From Pseudomonas hormoni (lineage in GTDB: Bacteria > Pseudomonadota > Gammaproteobacteria > Pseudomonadales > Pseudomonadaceae): DNA of 64,000 nt. Made by a program: the position numbers and the translations under genes. Shown here piece after piece: positions 54,843 to 62,420 of the stretch. The notes beneath the pieces are model-generated. The model saw only the letters and a program-made list of their open reading frames with translations. It had not been told where the DNA came from and ran no database searches. The number at the start of each line of letters is the position of its first letter. The stretch's first letter is position 1. The stretch is taken from contig NZ_CP075566.1 in NCBI RefSeq assembly GCF_018502625.1, positions 6,417,492-6,481,491 on the forward strand, read 5' to 3'.

Positions 54843-56201
54843 TCAGACGCCCGCGATCAACTGCCGAGCCGCCTGGCTGTGATCCGCAATCAACCCCTTC
54901 AGATCCAGCCCCTCAACCTGCCCGTCAATCACTCGCCACTTGCCACCCACCATCACCCGATCCGCCCGGTCCGCGCCGCACAACAGCAACGCCGACACCG
55001 GATCATGACTGCCCGAGAAGCGCAGCTCATCCAGCTTGAACAACGCCAGATCCGCCTGCTTGCCCACCGCCAGCTCACCAATATCGGTACGCCCGAGCAA
55101 ACTCGCCGAGCCTTTGGTCGCCCAACCCAGCACCAGTTCCGGGGTGATTCTCTCGGCGCCATAACGCAGCCGCTGAATGTAAAGCGCCTGACGGGTTTCG
55201 AGCATCATGTTCGACGCATCGTTGGACGCCGAACCGTCCACACCCAGCCCCAGCAATGCGCCGGCGGCGGTCAGGTCCAGTGTCGGGCAAATGCCGGAGG
55301 CCAGGCGCATGTTCGAGCTCGGGCAATGGCAAATGCCAGTGCCGGCCGCGCCGAGGCGGGCGATTTCGTCAGGGTTGAAGTGGATGCCATGCGCGAGCCA
55401 GGTGCGCGGGCCGAGCCAGCCGACGCTGTCCAGGTAATCCACGGTACGCAGGCCGAAGCGCTGCAGGCAGAAGTCTTCTTCATCGAGGGTTTCCGCCAGA
55501 TGGGTGTGCAGGCGCACATCGAGTTTGTTCGCCAGTTCGGCGCTGGCCGACATGATTTCCGGGGTCACCGAGAATGGAGAGCACGGCGCCAGGGCGATCT
55601 GGATTTGCGCGCCATCGCCGCGTTCGTGGTATTCGGCGATCAGGCGCTGACTGTCGTCGAGAATCACTTCGCCCTCCTGCACGGTTTGCTGCGGTGGCAG
55701 GCCGCCGTCCTTTTCGCCGAGGCTCATGGAACCGCGCGTGAGCATGGCGCGCATGCCGAGTTCGCGGACGCTCTCGACTTGCACGTCGATCGCATTTTCC
55801 AGGCCTTGCGGGAACAGGTAATGGTGATCGGCCGCTGTGGTGCAGCCAGACAACAGCAACTCCGCCAGCGCGACTTTCGTGGCGAGGGCGAGCTTTTCAG
55901 GGGTGAGTCGCGCCCAGACCGGGTACAGGGTTTTCAACCACGGGAACAACGGCTGATTGACCACCGGCGCCCAGGCGCGGGTCAGGGTTTGATAGAAGTG
56001 GTGATGGGTGTTGATCAGCCCCGGCAGGATCACATGCTCGCGGGCATCGAACACTTGCCCGCAAGGCGAAGAAGGTTGCTGGCCGGCGGCAAGCACTTCG
56101 ACGATCAGACCGTCTTGCACAACCAGGCCGCCACGGGCATCGAGGCCATTGGCAGTGAAGATCGCAAGGGGATTTTTTAACCAGGTACGGGTCGCAGGCA
56201 T
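54843..56201 (-). CDS. 8-oxoguanine deaminase-type amidohydrolase
   Basis: Metal-dependent hydrolase of the ATZ/TRZ family, 452 residues. Metal-binding histidines in PGLINTHHHFYQTLTR, the DHHYLFP and THLAE stretches (VRLHTHLAETLDEEDFC) and the essential WLAHGIHF histidine; the catalytic aspartate is in GLGVDGSASND. The PA0142 homologue has been reported to deaminate 8-oxoguanine. Start ATG at 56201 with AGAGGAG ahead; an open frame to 56426 crosses a REP element. Next to an adenine-type deaminase and ChaA-like gene. Confidence 0.9.
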   Translation of the reverse strand: MPATRTWLKNPLAIFTANGLDARGGLVVQDGLIVEVLAAGQQPSSPCGQVFDAREHVILPGLINTHHHFYQTLTRAWAPVVNQPLFPWLKTLYPVWARLTPEKLALATKVALAELLLSGCTTAADHHYLFPQGLENAIDVQVESVRELGMRAMLTRGSMSLGEKDGGLPPQQTVQEGEVILDDSQRLIAEYHERGDGAQIQIALAPCSPFSVTPEIMSASAELANKLDVRLHTHLAETLDEEDFCLQRFGLRTVDYLDSVGWLGPRTWLAHGIHFNPDEIARLGAAGTGICHCPSSNMRLASGICPTLDLTAAGALLGLGVDGSASNDASNMMLETRQALYIQRLRYGAERITPELVLGWATKGSASLLGRTDIGELAVGKQADLALFKLDELRFSGSHDPVSALLLCGADRADRVMVGGKWRVIDGQVEGLDLKGLIADHSQAARQLIAGV

Positions 56202-56370
56202 GTTGGCCGGCTCCTCTGAAAGTGGGTTCAGGTTAGCCAGCTCAGTGATTACCCTGTCTGCTGATCCAGGGTCGCCGCGGGGGACGAGGTGCGGAGTTTC
56301 AAACAAAAAGAGTTTACGGGCAAGCCCGGCCCGACAGGACGACGCTAATCCCAGCGTGGAATGAAACCCT

Positions 56371-56453
56371 TGTGGGAGCGAGCCTGCTCGCGATGGTGGG
56401 TCAGCCGCATTGATGTCGACTGACACTCCATCGCGAGCAGGCTCGCTCCCACA
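56371..56453. repeat. REP-type inverted repeat
   Basis: TGTGGGAGCGAGCCTGCTCG inverted at the right end; loop includes GCATTGATGTCGACTGACAC. Confidence 0.9.
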
Positions 56454-56468
56454 TTGGATTTGTGTTGG

Positions 56469-57155
56469 TTACCAGGGAATGGTCTCACCCTTGTAATTCA
56501 CAAAGTGATGCCCACCCTTGCCGACATACGCATTCACCTGATCCACCAACCCCCGTGTACTGGTTTCCACATCGATATCAGCGCCTTCGCCGCCCATGTC
56601 GGTTTTCACCCAGCCCGGATGCAGCGACAGCACGGTCAGTTTCTGCTCGCCCAATTGCGTCACAAAGCTATTGGTCATGGAGTTCAATGCCGCCTTGCTC
56701 GCCTTGTACAACGCCAGCTCCGGTGCGTCCGGCATGGTCACGCTGCCGAGCACCGAACTCATGAACGCCAGTACGCCGCTTTCCGGGCGAATTTGCCCGA
56801 CAAAACGTTGTGCCAGATTGATCGGTGCCACTGCATTGGTGAAAAACAACTGGCCCACTTCAGCCAGCGTCGCGCCGCCCGGTGTCTGTACTTCCGGCCC
56901 CTTGACCCCGGCATTCACGAACAACAGATCAAACACTTCGCCCTTGAGTTGCTGACTCAGCGCGATGACTGCCTGCTGGTCATCCATGTCGAGTTTTTCG
57001 ATCCGCACCTTGCCCAATGCCTGCAAGGCGTCGGCATTCTGCGGGTTGCGCACGGTGGCGGTGACTTGCCAGCCGTCGGCCAGCAGGGTCTTCACCAGAC
57101 CGAGGCCCAGGCCCCGGGAGGCGCCGATGATGAGTGCGGTTTTTGCCTTGGACAT
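56469..57155 (-). CDS. Short-chain dehydrogenase/reductase, CsgA/sniffer-like
   Basis: 228 residues. NAD(P)-binding TALIIGASRGLGLGLVKTL, NAG in VNAGVKGPE, and catalytic Ser/Tyr/Lys in SSVLGS...YKASKAAL. Substrate unknown. It lies 25 nt behind the MerR gene, so it is in one operon with it. Confidence 0.9.
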   Translation of the reverse strand: MSKAKTALIIGASRGLGLGLVKTLLADGWQVTATVRNPQNADALQALGKVRIEKLDMDDQQAVIALSQQLKGEVFDLLFVNAGVKGPEVQTPGGATLAEVGQLFFTNAVAPINLAQRFVGQIRPESGVLAFMSSVLGSVTMPDAPELALYKASKAALNSMTNSFVTQLGEQKLTVLSLHPGWVKTDMGGEGADIDVETSTRGLVDQVNAYVGKGGHHFVNYKGETIPW

Positions 57156-57180
57156 GAGTGGCTTCCTTGAAAAATGAGGG

Positions 57181-57531
57181 TCACGGAGTTAACGGACAAC
57201 GTTGCCCGAGCCGTTGTTGCAACTCGTGTCGCAGCGCGCCCAGTTCATCCATTCGGGTTTCGATCAGTTTGAGTTTGTCTTGCAGCAATTGCGTGACGGC
57301 GCTGTCCGGGTCAGGCGACTGCCACAACGCGGCGACGCTGCTGCCGATTTCGCCCAGGGTAAAACCCAGCCGTTGAGCGGTCTTGATGTACAGCACCAGC
57401 TGCACCACGTCCGGCGGATAGTCGCGATAACCGTTGGCGCTGCGTTGCGCGGCGATCAATCCGCGTTGTTCGTAGAAGCGCAGCGTGTCACGGCTGACGG
57501 CGCTGGCCTGGGCTAATTCACCGATACGCAT
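57181..57531 (-). CDS. MerR-family transcriptional regulator
   Basis: 116 residues. Helix-turn-helix MRIGELAQASAVSRDTLRFYEQRGLI, then AQRLGFTLGEIGSSVAAL and a coiled-coil dimer helix. A single cysteine lies near the end (QRCPLTP), so metal sensing of the CueR kind is unlikely. It is followed by the SDR gene and is divergent from the membrane protein at 57615. Confidence 0.9.
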   Translation of the reverse strand: MRIGELAQASAVSRDTLRFYEQRGLIAAQRSANGYRDYPPDVVQLVLYIKTAQRLGFTLGEIGSSVAALWQSPDPDSAVTQLLQDKLKLIETRMDELGALRHELQQRLGQRCPLTP

Positions 57532-57551
57532 CCTGACGTCTCGAGAGGGGC

Positions 57552-57582
57552 TTGACCCTGGAGCATACTCCAGGCTTTAGCC
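57552..57582 (+). promoter_or_regulatory. MerR-type promoter with palindromic operator
   Basis: TTGACC (57552-57557), a 19-nt spacer, then TTAGCC (57577-57582). The spacer holds the perfect dyad CCTGGAG-CATA-CTCCAGG (57557-57574). Overlong spacing plus a central dyad is the hallmark of MerR-activated promoters. It points towards the membrane-protein gene and lies 20 nt from the MerR start. Confidence 0.85.
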
Positions 57583-57614
57583 TTGTTGCTCCCTGAATTT
57601 ATGGAGCAATGCCG

Positions 57615-58040
57615 ATGTGGACTTCAACGCAATATCGCCGGTTGGTGCGTGGCAGCGCCTGGTATGACTTGATCGTGACGGCGGCGTTTGTCACGCCGTG
57701 GACATTTGCGGCGTTGCACGGCGTTTTGACAAGTGTGAGCCGGGCGTTCGACTTGTCCGGAGAACTGCCGGCGTTTGAGCCAATGCACATGCTGATGGCG
57801 AACCTGTTGGGATCGATTGTGTGCATTTGGGCCGTGCTGCGAATTCGTGATCCGCAGCAGGTGTTTGGTCGGTATGACGCCGTGGGCCGATTTCTGTTCT
57901 CGGCTTGGCAGCTCTATGCCTTGTTGCATGGCGCCAGTTCGCTGTTGGTGATTTTTTTGTTTTTTGAATTGGCGTGGGGCGTGGTTCAGGTGTTGCCTGT
58001 GGATAAAACAAGTAGCTGGCCATTGAGACAGGAAATCTGA
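57615..58040 (+). CDS. Small integral membrane protein
   Basis: 141 residues, four hydrophobic segments (LIVTAAFVTPWTFAALHGVL; MLMANLLGSIVCIWAVLRI; FLFSAWQLYALLHGASSLLV; FFLFFELAWGVVQVLP region). No family recognised. GGAG lies 8 nt before the ATG at 57615, so I prefer it to the ATG at 57609. Driven by the MerR-type promoter and probably controlled by the adjacent MerR regulator. Confidence 0.75.
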   Translation: MWTSTQYRRLVRGSAWYDLIVTAAFVTPWTFAALHGVLTSVSRAFDLSGELPAFEPMHMLMANLLGSIVCIWAVLRIRDPQQVFGRYDAVGRFLFSAWQLYALLHGASSLLVIFLFFELAWGVVQVLPVDKTSSWPLRQEI

Positions 58041-58499
58041 AAATCCGTGGCGACCAAGGCGTTTGGGACGCCGCCTCGCCACCTTTCGATTTCCATCAGG
58101 CACCACTTGAGGGCGAAGCCGTTGATCAGGCTCCGCTTTTGCTCATCAAGGTTTGGTCAAAAAACGAGCAACCCATTGCAAGCCATGCCGGACATGGGGC
58201 CGCGACAGCCATGAACGGGTTATCCACAGATTGCTCCACAGTATTTGTGCGCAAGCTCAAAGCTCGGGCATAAGCACTGAGCGGCTTTCTTCTAAAGGTG
58301 ATAACCCACTCTAACTTATTGTTTTTACGTGGATTTAGTCATGGTGATGGCAAATTGAGCGAAAAATGAGCAATGCCCGCAAAGCCGCATGACAGAAGGG
58401 TTACAGCGGTATGTGCTCAGGTTATCCACAGCCGGGTGCACAGTAGATGTGGGCAACTGCGACAGTTAGACGAAAGGGCTGTGTACGTTGTTGGTGCGA
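58041..58499. other. Gene-free region with DnaA-box-like sites
   Basis: 459 nt without a supportable gene. Two plus-strand TTATCCACA sites lie at 58220-58228 and 58422-58430, and an inverted copy TGTGGATAA at 57998-58006, just inside the upstream gene. AT content is visibly raised around 58300-58370. The position is far from where dnaA would be expected. Confidence 0.6.
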
Positions 58500-59081
58500 T
58501 CAGCGCTGCAACAGAATGCGCCCGCGACTCAAATCCGCAAGCTGGGTTTGCAGGGTTTCGATCTGCGCTTCGCCCATCGCCAATTGCAGCTCTACACCGT
58601 TGGCCGTGAACGTTTCTTCTACAACCAGCCCGCCAAGTTCCGCCACCCGAAGTTTCACCAGCGTCAGTTCAGCAAACCCGCAGGCGCAACTCACCGGCAC
58701 TCGGCTGATCAGCTCTATTTTCGGCGCGGCTTGCAGGCACTTGTTGGCGCCGCCGCCATATGCCCGGGCGAGCCCACCGGTGCCGAGTTGAATGCCGCCA
58801 TACCAACGGATCACCAGCACGGCGACCTGATCGCAATCCTGAGCATCGATCGCCGCCAGAATCGGTCGGCCAGCCGTACCGCCCGGCTCGCCATCATCGG
58901 TGCTGCGGTATTGAGCGCCGAGCTTCCATGCCCAGCAGTTGTGCGTGGCATTCAAATCACTGTGCTGTTCGATAAACGCCTGGGCTTCAGCAGGGCTGCT
59001 GATCGGCGCGGCGAAGGTGATGAAACGGCTTTTGCGAATCTCTTCGCGGTATTCGCAAAAGCCGCTGAGGGTAAAAGGCAT
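58500..59081 (-). CDS. YigZ/IMPACT family protein
   Basis: 193 residues. N-terminal UPF0029 domain: MPFTLSGFCEYREEIRKSRF, ATHNCWAWKLG, the conserved DDGEPGGTAGRPILAAI and VLVIRWYGGIQLGTGGLARAYGGGA. A C-terminal YigZ-type domain follows. Function unknown; eukaryotic IMPACT inhibits the GCN2 kinase. It follows the TetR gene by 7 nt. Confidence 0.93.
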   Translation of the reverse strand: MPFTLSGFCEYREEIRKSRFITFAAPISSPAEAQAFIEQHSDLNATHNCWAWKLGAQYRSTDDGEPGGTAGRPILAAIDAQDCDQVAVLVIRWYGGIQLGTGGLARAYGGGANKCLQAAPKIELISRVPVSCACGFAELTLVKLRVAELGGLVVEETFTANGVELQLAMGEAQIETLQTQLADLSRGRILLQR

Positions 59082-59088
59082 AAGAGTC

Positions 59089-59739
59089 TTAATTAGCTGG
59101 AGTCAGGCCGCAGCCCTTGAGAATGATGCGGATCAGGTTGTTGCCGGCGTCCTCCATGTCTTGCTTGGTCAACTTGGTACGGCCGCTGACCCGGCAAATT
59201 TGCGTGGCGAAATCGGCGTAATGCTGGGTGCTGCCCCACAACAGGAAGATCAGGTTGACCGGGTCGACAGGGTCCATTTTGCCGGCGTCGATCCACGCCT
59301 GGAATACCGCCGCCCGGCCCTGGAACCAGACGCGGTAGTCCTGGTTGAAATACTCGGTCAGGCATTCGCCGCCGCTGATCACTTCCATCGCGAAGATCCG
59401 CGAGGCTTGCGGTTGGCGGCGGGAGAATTCCATCTTGGCGCGGATGTAGCGCGTCAGCGCTTCGGCCGGATCATCCTCGGCGGTCAGGGTATTGAAGGTG
59501 CTGTCCCACAACTGAAGGATGTTGCTCAGCACCGCCACGTACAACCCCAGTTTGTTGGTGAAGTAGTAATGCAGGTTCGCTTTGGGCAACCCGGCATTCA
59601 GGGCGATGGTGTTCATGCTGGTGCCTTTGAACCCGTGTCGGGCGAACTCGTCTTCAGCGGCTTTGATGATGGTCTCTTCGTTCTTCTGACGAATGCGGCT
59701 GGCGGGTTTGCCGCCGTGAGCGGGGACTTCAAAGGTCAT
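59089..59739 (-). CDS. TetR-family regulator, RutR-like
   Basis: 216 residues. N-terminal DNA-binding helix-turn-helix NEETIIKAAEDEFARHGFKG then TSMNTIALNAGLPKANLHYYFTNK; C-terminal ligand domain of the RutR (YcdC) type (ILQLWDSTFNTLTAEDDPAE; RAKMEFSRRQPQASRIFAMEVI). RutR-type proteins respond to pyrimidines. The ATG at 59739 is used; an upstream ATG would run into a repeat. A TGGGTGC/GCACCCA inverted repeat at 59761-59792 lies just upstream and may be its operator. YigZ is coexpressed. Confidence 0.85.
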   Translation of the reverse strand: MTFEVPAHGGKPASRIRQKNEETIIKAAEDEFARHGFKGTSMNTIALNAGLPKANLHYYFTNKLGLYVAVLSNILQLWDSTFNTLTAEDDPAEALTRYIRAKMEFSRRQPQASRIFAMEVISGGECLTEYFNQDYRVWFQGRAAVFQAWIDAGKMDPVDPVNLIFLLWGSTQHYADFATQICRVSGRTKLTKQDMEDAGNNLIRIILKGCGLTPAN

Positions 59740-59840
59740 AAGCACTTCCGGACAGGTGGGTGGGTGCAACCAGTGCGTTGATAGCGCACCCATGGGGATC
59801 CGACAAGTCCTGACGCAATAAAACCTGAACGCCACAACCC

Positions 59841-59934
59841 CTGTAGGAGCCGAGCTTGCTCGCGAAGGCGGTGTGTCAGCAGTATTAATGTCGACTGACA
59901 CACCGCGTTCGCGAGCAAGCTCGGCTCCTACAGG
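59841..59934. repeat. REP-type inverted repeat
   Basis: CTGTAGGAGCCGAGCTTGCT inverted at the right end; loop includes GTATTAATGTCGACTGACAC. Confidence 0.9.
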
Positions 59935-59946
59935 TTTCCATCGCTT

Positions 59947-60867
59947 TCAGCGTGTCGCGGCCAGGCTTTCGAGGAAGCTTTCAAGCACCAAATGCGGGCG
60001 ACGGCCCTTGCGTGTAACCGATGCGAGGCTCAGGTCATAGAAGCGCGCTTTAGGTTTCAGTGCGCGCAACCGACCTTGTTGAACCCAGAGGCTGGCGTAG
60101 TGATCGGGCAGGTAGCCGATATAGCGTCCAGTGAGAATCAGGAATGCCATGCCTTCGCGGTCCGAGGCACTGGCGGTGCAGTTGAGGGCCTGGTAATGCG
60201 CCTGGATTTCGGCGGGCAAGCGGAAGGTCGGGGCGATGGCGTCCTGGCTGTTGAGGCGTTCATCGTCCAGTTGTTTGTCGTCGACGTAGAACAAAGGATG
60301 ACCGACCGCGCAATACAGCAGCGAACGTTCGCTGTAGAGCGGCTGGTATTCCAACCCCGACAGCACGCTCGCCTGGGGAACCACACCGACATGCAAACGA
60401 CCGTCGAGCACACCTTGTTCGACTTCGTTGGGCGCGATCATGCGGATCTGAATCTGCACGTCCGGTCCGCGTTCCTTCAATTGCGCCAGGGCGTGGGTGA
60501 TGCGCATGTGGGGCAGGGTGACGAGGTTGTCGGTCAGGCCGATGGTCAGTTCGCCGCGCAGATGTTGGTGCAGACCGTTGACTTCGGTGCGGAAGCTTTC
60601 CAGTGCACTCAAAAGTTGTAATGCCGACTGGTAAACCTCGCGACCTTCCTCCGTCAGGGAAAAACCGGCGCGACCGCGTTGACACAGGCGCAGACCGAGA
60701 CGCTGTTCCAGGTCGCTCATCTGCTGGCTGATCGCCGAGCGACCGATGCCGAGCACCGATTCGGCTGCGGAGAAACCGCCGCATTCCACCACGCTGCGAA
60801 AAATACGTAGCAGGCGGATATCAAAGTCGCTGACTTGTGCCAGCGGATCGGGGCGACGGCTGCTCAT
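59947..60867 (-). CDS. bauR: LysR-type activator of beta-alanine catabolism
   Basis: 306 residues. N-terminal winged helix-turn-helix FDIRLLRIFRSVVECGGFSA then AESVLGIGRSAISQQMSDLEQRLGLRLC; C-terminal effector-binding domain GELTIGLTDNLVTLPHMRITHA. Divergent from bauA, as in PA0133 (bauR), where the regulator activates bauABCD in response to beta-alanine. An operator-like GTAACG-N11-CGTTAC lies in the shared region. Confidence 0.85.
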   Translation of the reverse strand: MSSRRPDPLAQVSDFDIRLLRIFRSVVECGGFSAAESVLGIGRSAISQQMSDLEQRLGLRLCQRGRAGFSLTEEGREVYQSALQLLSALESFRTEVNGLHQHLRGELTIGLTDNLVTLPHMRITHALAQLKERGPDVQIQIRMIAPNEVEQGVLDGRLHVGVVPQASVLSGLEYQPLYSERSLLYCAVGHPLFYVDDKQLDDERLNSQDAIAPTFRLPAEIQAHYQALNCTASASDREGMAFLILTGRYIGYLPDHYASLWVQQGRLRALKPKARFYDLSLASVTRKGRRPHLVLESFLESLAATR

Positions 60868-60888
60868 GCATTAATTACTCAAAGTTTA

Positions 60889-60911
60889 GTAACGGCCTGA
60901 CTGAACGTTAC
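60889..60911. promoter_or_regulatory. Candidate BauR operator
   Basis: Perfect inverted repeat GTAACG-N11-CGTTAC in the 139-nt bauR-bauA intergenic region, with the T-N11-A geometry of LysR-type binding sites. It lies 22 nt upstream of the bauR start and about 96 nt upstream of the bauA start. Confidence 0.75.
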
Positions 60912-61006
60912 AAAAGTTGGATTTCACCGACTTTATCCCCGTGGCAATTTAGCTGCAAGAACGCTTTTCATCTCCACGCCGCTTATTGCCCTGCGAGGTT
61001 TTGCCC

Positions 61007-62356
61007 ATGAACTTGCCCGAAAATGCCCAGTCTCCTCTGGCCAGCCAGTTGAAGCTCGATGCTCACTGGATGCCCTACACCGCCAACCGGAATTTCCAGC
61101 GCGATCCGCGACTGATCGTGGCGGCTGAAGGGAGTTGGCTGACGGACGACAAGGGCCGCAAGGTCTACGATTCGCTGTCCGGTCTGTGGACCTGCGGCGC
61201 CGGGCACACGCGCAAGGAAATCCAGGAAGCGGTTGCCAAGCAGTTGGGCACCCTCGATTACTCGCCGGGCTTCCAGTACGGTCACCCGTTGTCGTTCCAG
61301 CTGGCCGAGAAAATCACTGACCTGACGCCGGGCAACCTGAATCACGTGTTTTTCACCGACTCGGGTTCCGAGTGTGCGGATACCGCGGTGAAGATGGTTC
61401 GCGCTTACTGGCGCCTGAAAGGCCAGGCAACCAAGACCAAAATGATCGGCCGTGCCCGTGGCTACCACGGTGTGAACATTGCCGGCACCAGCCTCGGCGG
61501 CGTGAACGGCAACCGCAAGATCTTCGGTCAGGCGATGATGGACGTCGATCATCTGCCGCACACCTTGCTGGCGAGCAATGCCTATTCCCGTGGCATGCCG
61601 AAAGAGGGCGGTATCGCCCTGGCGGACGAGCTGCTCAAGTTGATCGAACTGCATGACGCTTCGAACATCGCCGCTGTATTCGTCGAGCCAATGGCCGGTT
61701 CCGCTGGCGTTCTGGTTCCGCCTGAGGGCTACCTCAAGCGTCTGCGCGAGATCTGCGATCAGCACAACATCCTGCTGGTGTTCGACGAAGTGATCACCGG
61801 TTTCGGCCGTACCGGCTCGATGTTTGGCGCTGACAGCTTCGGCGTGACCCCGGACCTGATGTGCATCGCCAAGCAAGTCACCAACGGCGCGATCCCGATG
61901 GGCGCAGTGATTGCCAGCTCCGAGATCTACCAGACCTTCATGAACCAGGCGACGCCTGAGTACGCGGTGGAATTCCCGCACGGTTACACCTACTCCGCGC
62001 ACCCGGTGGCTTGCGCCGCTGGCCTGGCAGCCCTCGACCTGCTGCAAAAGGAAAACCTGGTGCAGAGCGTGGCCGAAGTCGCGCCGCATTTCGAAAATGC
62101 GCTGCACGGCCTGAAGGGCTCGAAAAACATTATCGACATTCGTAACTACGGTCTGGCCGGTGCGATCCAGATTGCCCCGCGTGATGGCGACGCCATTGTG
62201 CGTCCGTTCGAAGCGGGCATGGCGCTGTGGAAAGCCGGGTTCTACGTCCGCTTCGGCGGCGACACCCTGCAGTTCGGCCCAACCTTCAACAGCAAGCCGC
62301 AAGACCTTGATCGTCTGTTCGACGCGGTCGGCGAAGTGCTGAACAAAATCGACTGA
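61007..62356 (+). CDS. bauA: Beta-alanine:pyruvate aminotransferase
   Basis: Class III PLP aminotransferase that converts beta-alanine and pyruvate to malonate semialdehyde and L-alanine. 449 residues. Substrate entry WMPYTANRNFQRDPR, PLP site TDSGSECADTAVKM, aspartate in LLVFDEVITGFGRTG and PLP lysine 289 in MCIAKQVTNGAIPMG. The ATG at 61007 is chosen over 60986. The next gene is 64 nt downstream. Confidence 0.95.
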   Translation: MNLPENAQSPLASQLKLDAHWMPYTANRNFQRDPRLIVAAEGSWLTDDKGRKVYDSLSGLWTCGAGHTRKEIQEAVAKQLGTLDYSPGFQYGHPLSFQLAEKITDLTPGNLNHVFFTDSGSECADTAVKMVRAYWRLKGQATKTKMIGRARGYHGVNIAGTSLGGVNGNRKIFGQAMMDVDHLPHTLLASNAYSRGMPKEGGIALADELLKLIELHDASNIAAVFVEPMAGSAGVLVPPEGYLKRLREICDQHNILLVFDEVITGFGRTGSMFGADSFGVTPDLMCIAKQVTNGAIPMGAVIASSEIYQTFMNQATPEYAVEFPHGYTYSAHPVACAAGLAALDLLQKENLVQSVAEVAPHFENALHGLKGSKNIIDIRNYGLAGAIQIAPRDGDAIVRPFEAGMALWKAGFYVRFGGDTLQFGPTFNSKPQDLDRLFDAVGEVLNKID

Positions 62357-62420
62357 TTTTCCCTTCTATATACAGGTGCCCTTTGCAGGGCGCCTGTGGA
62401 CAACTTTTCAGGAGCCCCGC

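Noticed and set aside
56202..56426. Extension of the 8-oxoguanine-type deaminase
   Set aside because: It reads through a REP element; AGAGGAG and the normal N-terminus support 56201.
58041..58499. Chromosomal replication origin
   Set aside because: No dnaA, dnaN, rpmH or 13-mer array is nearby; only a few DnaA-box-like sites are present.
59740..59901. Extension of the TetR gene
   Set aside because: The frame crosses a REP element, and the normal family length starts at 59739.
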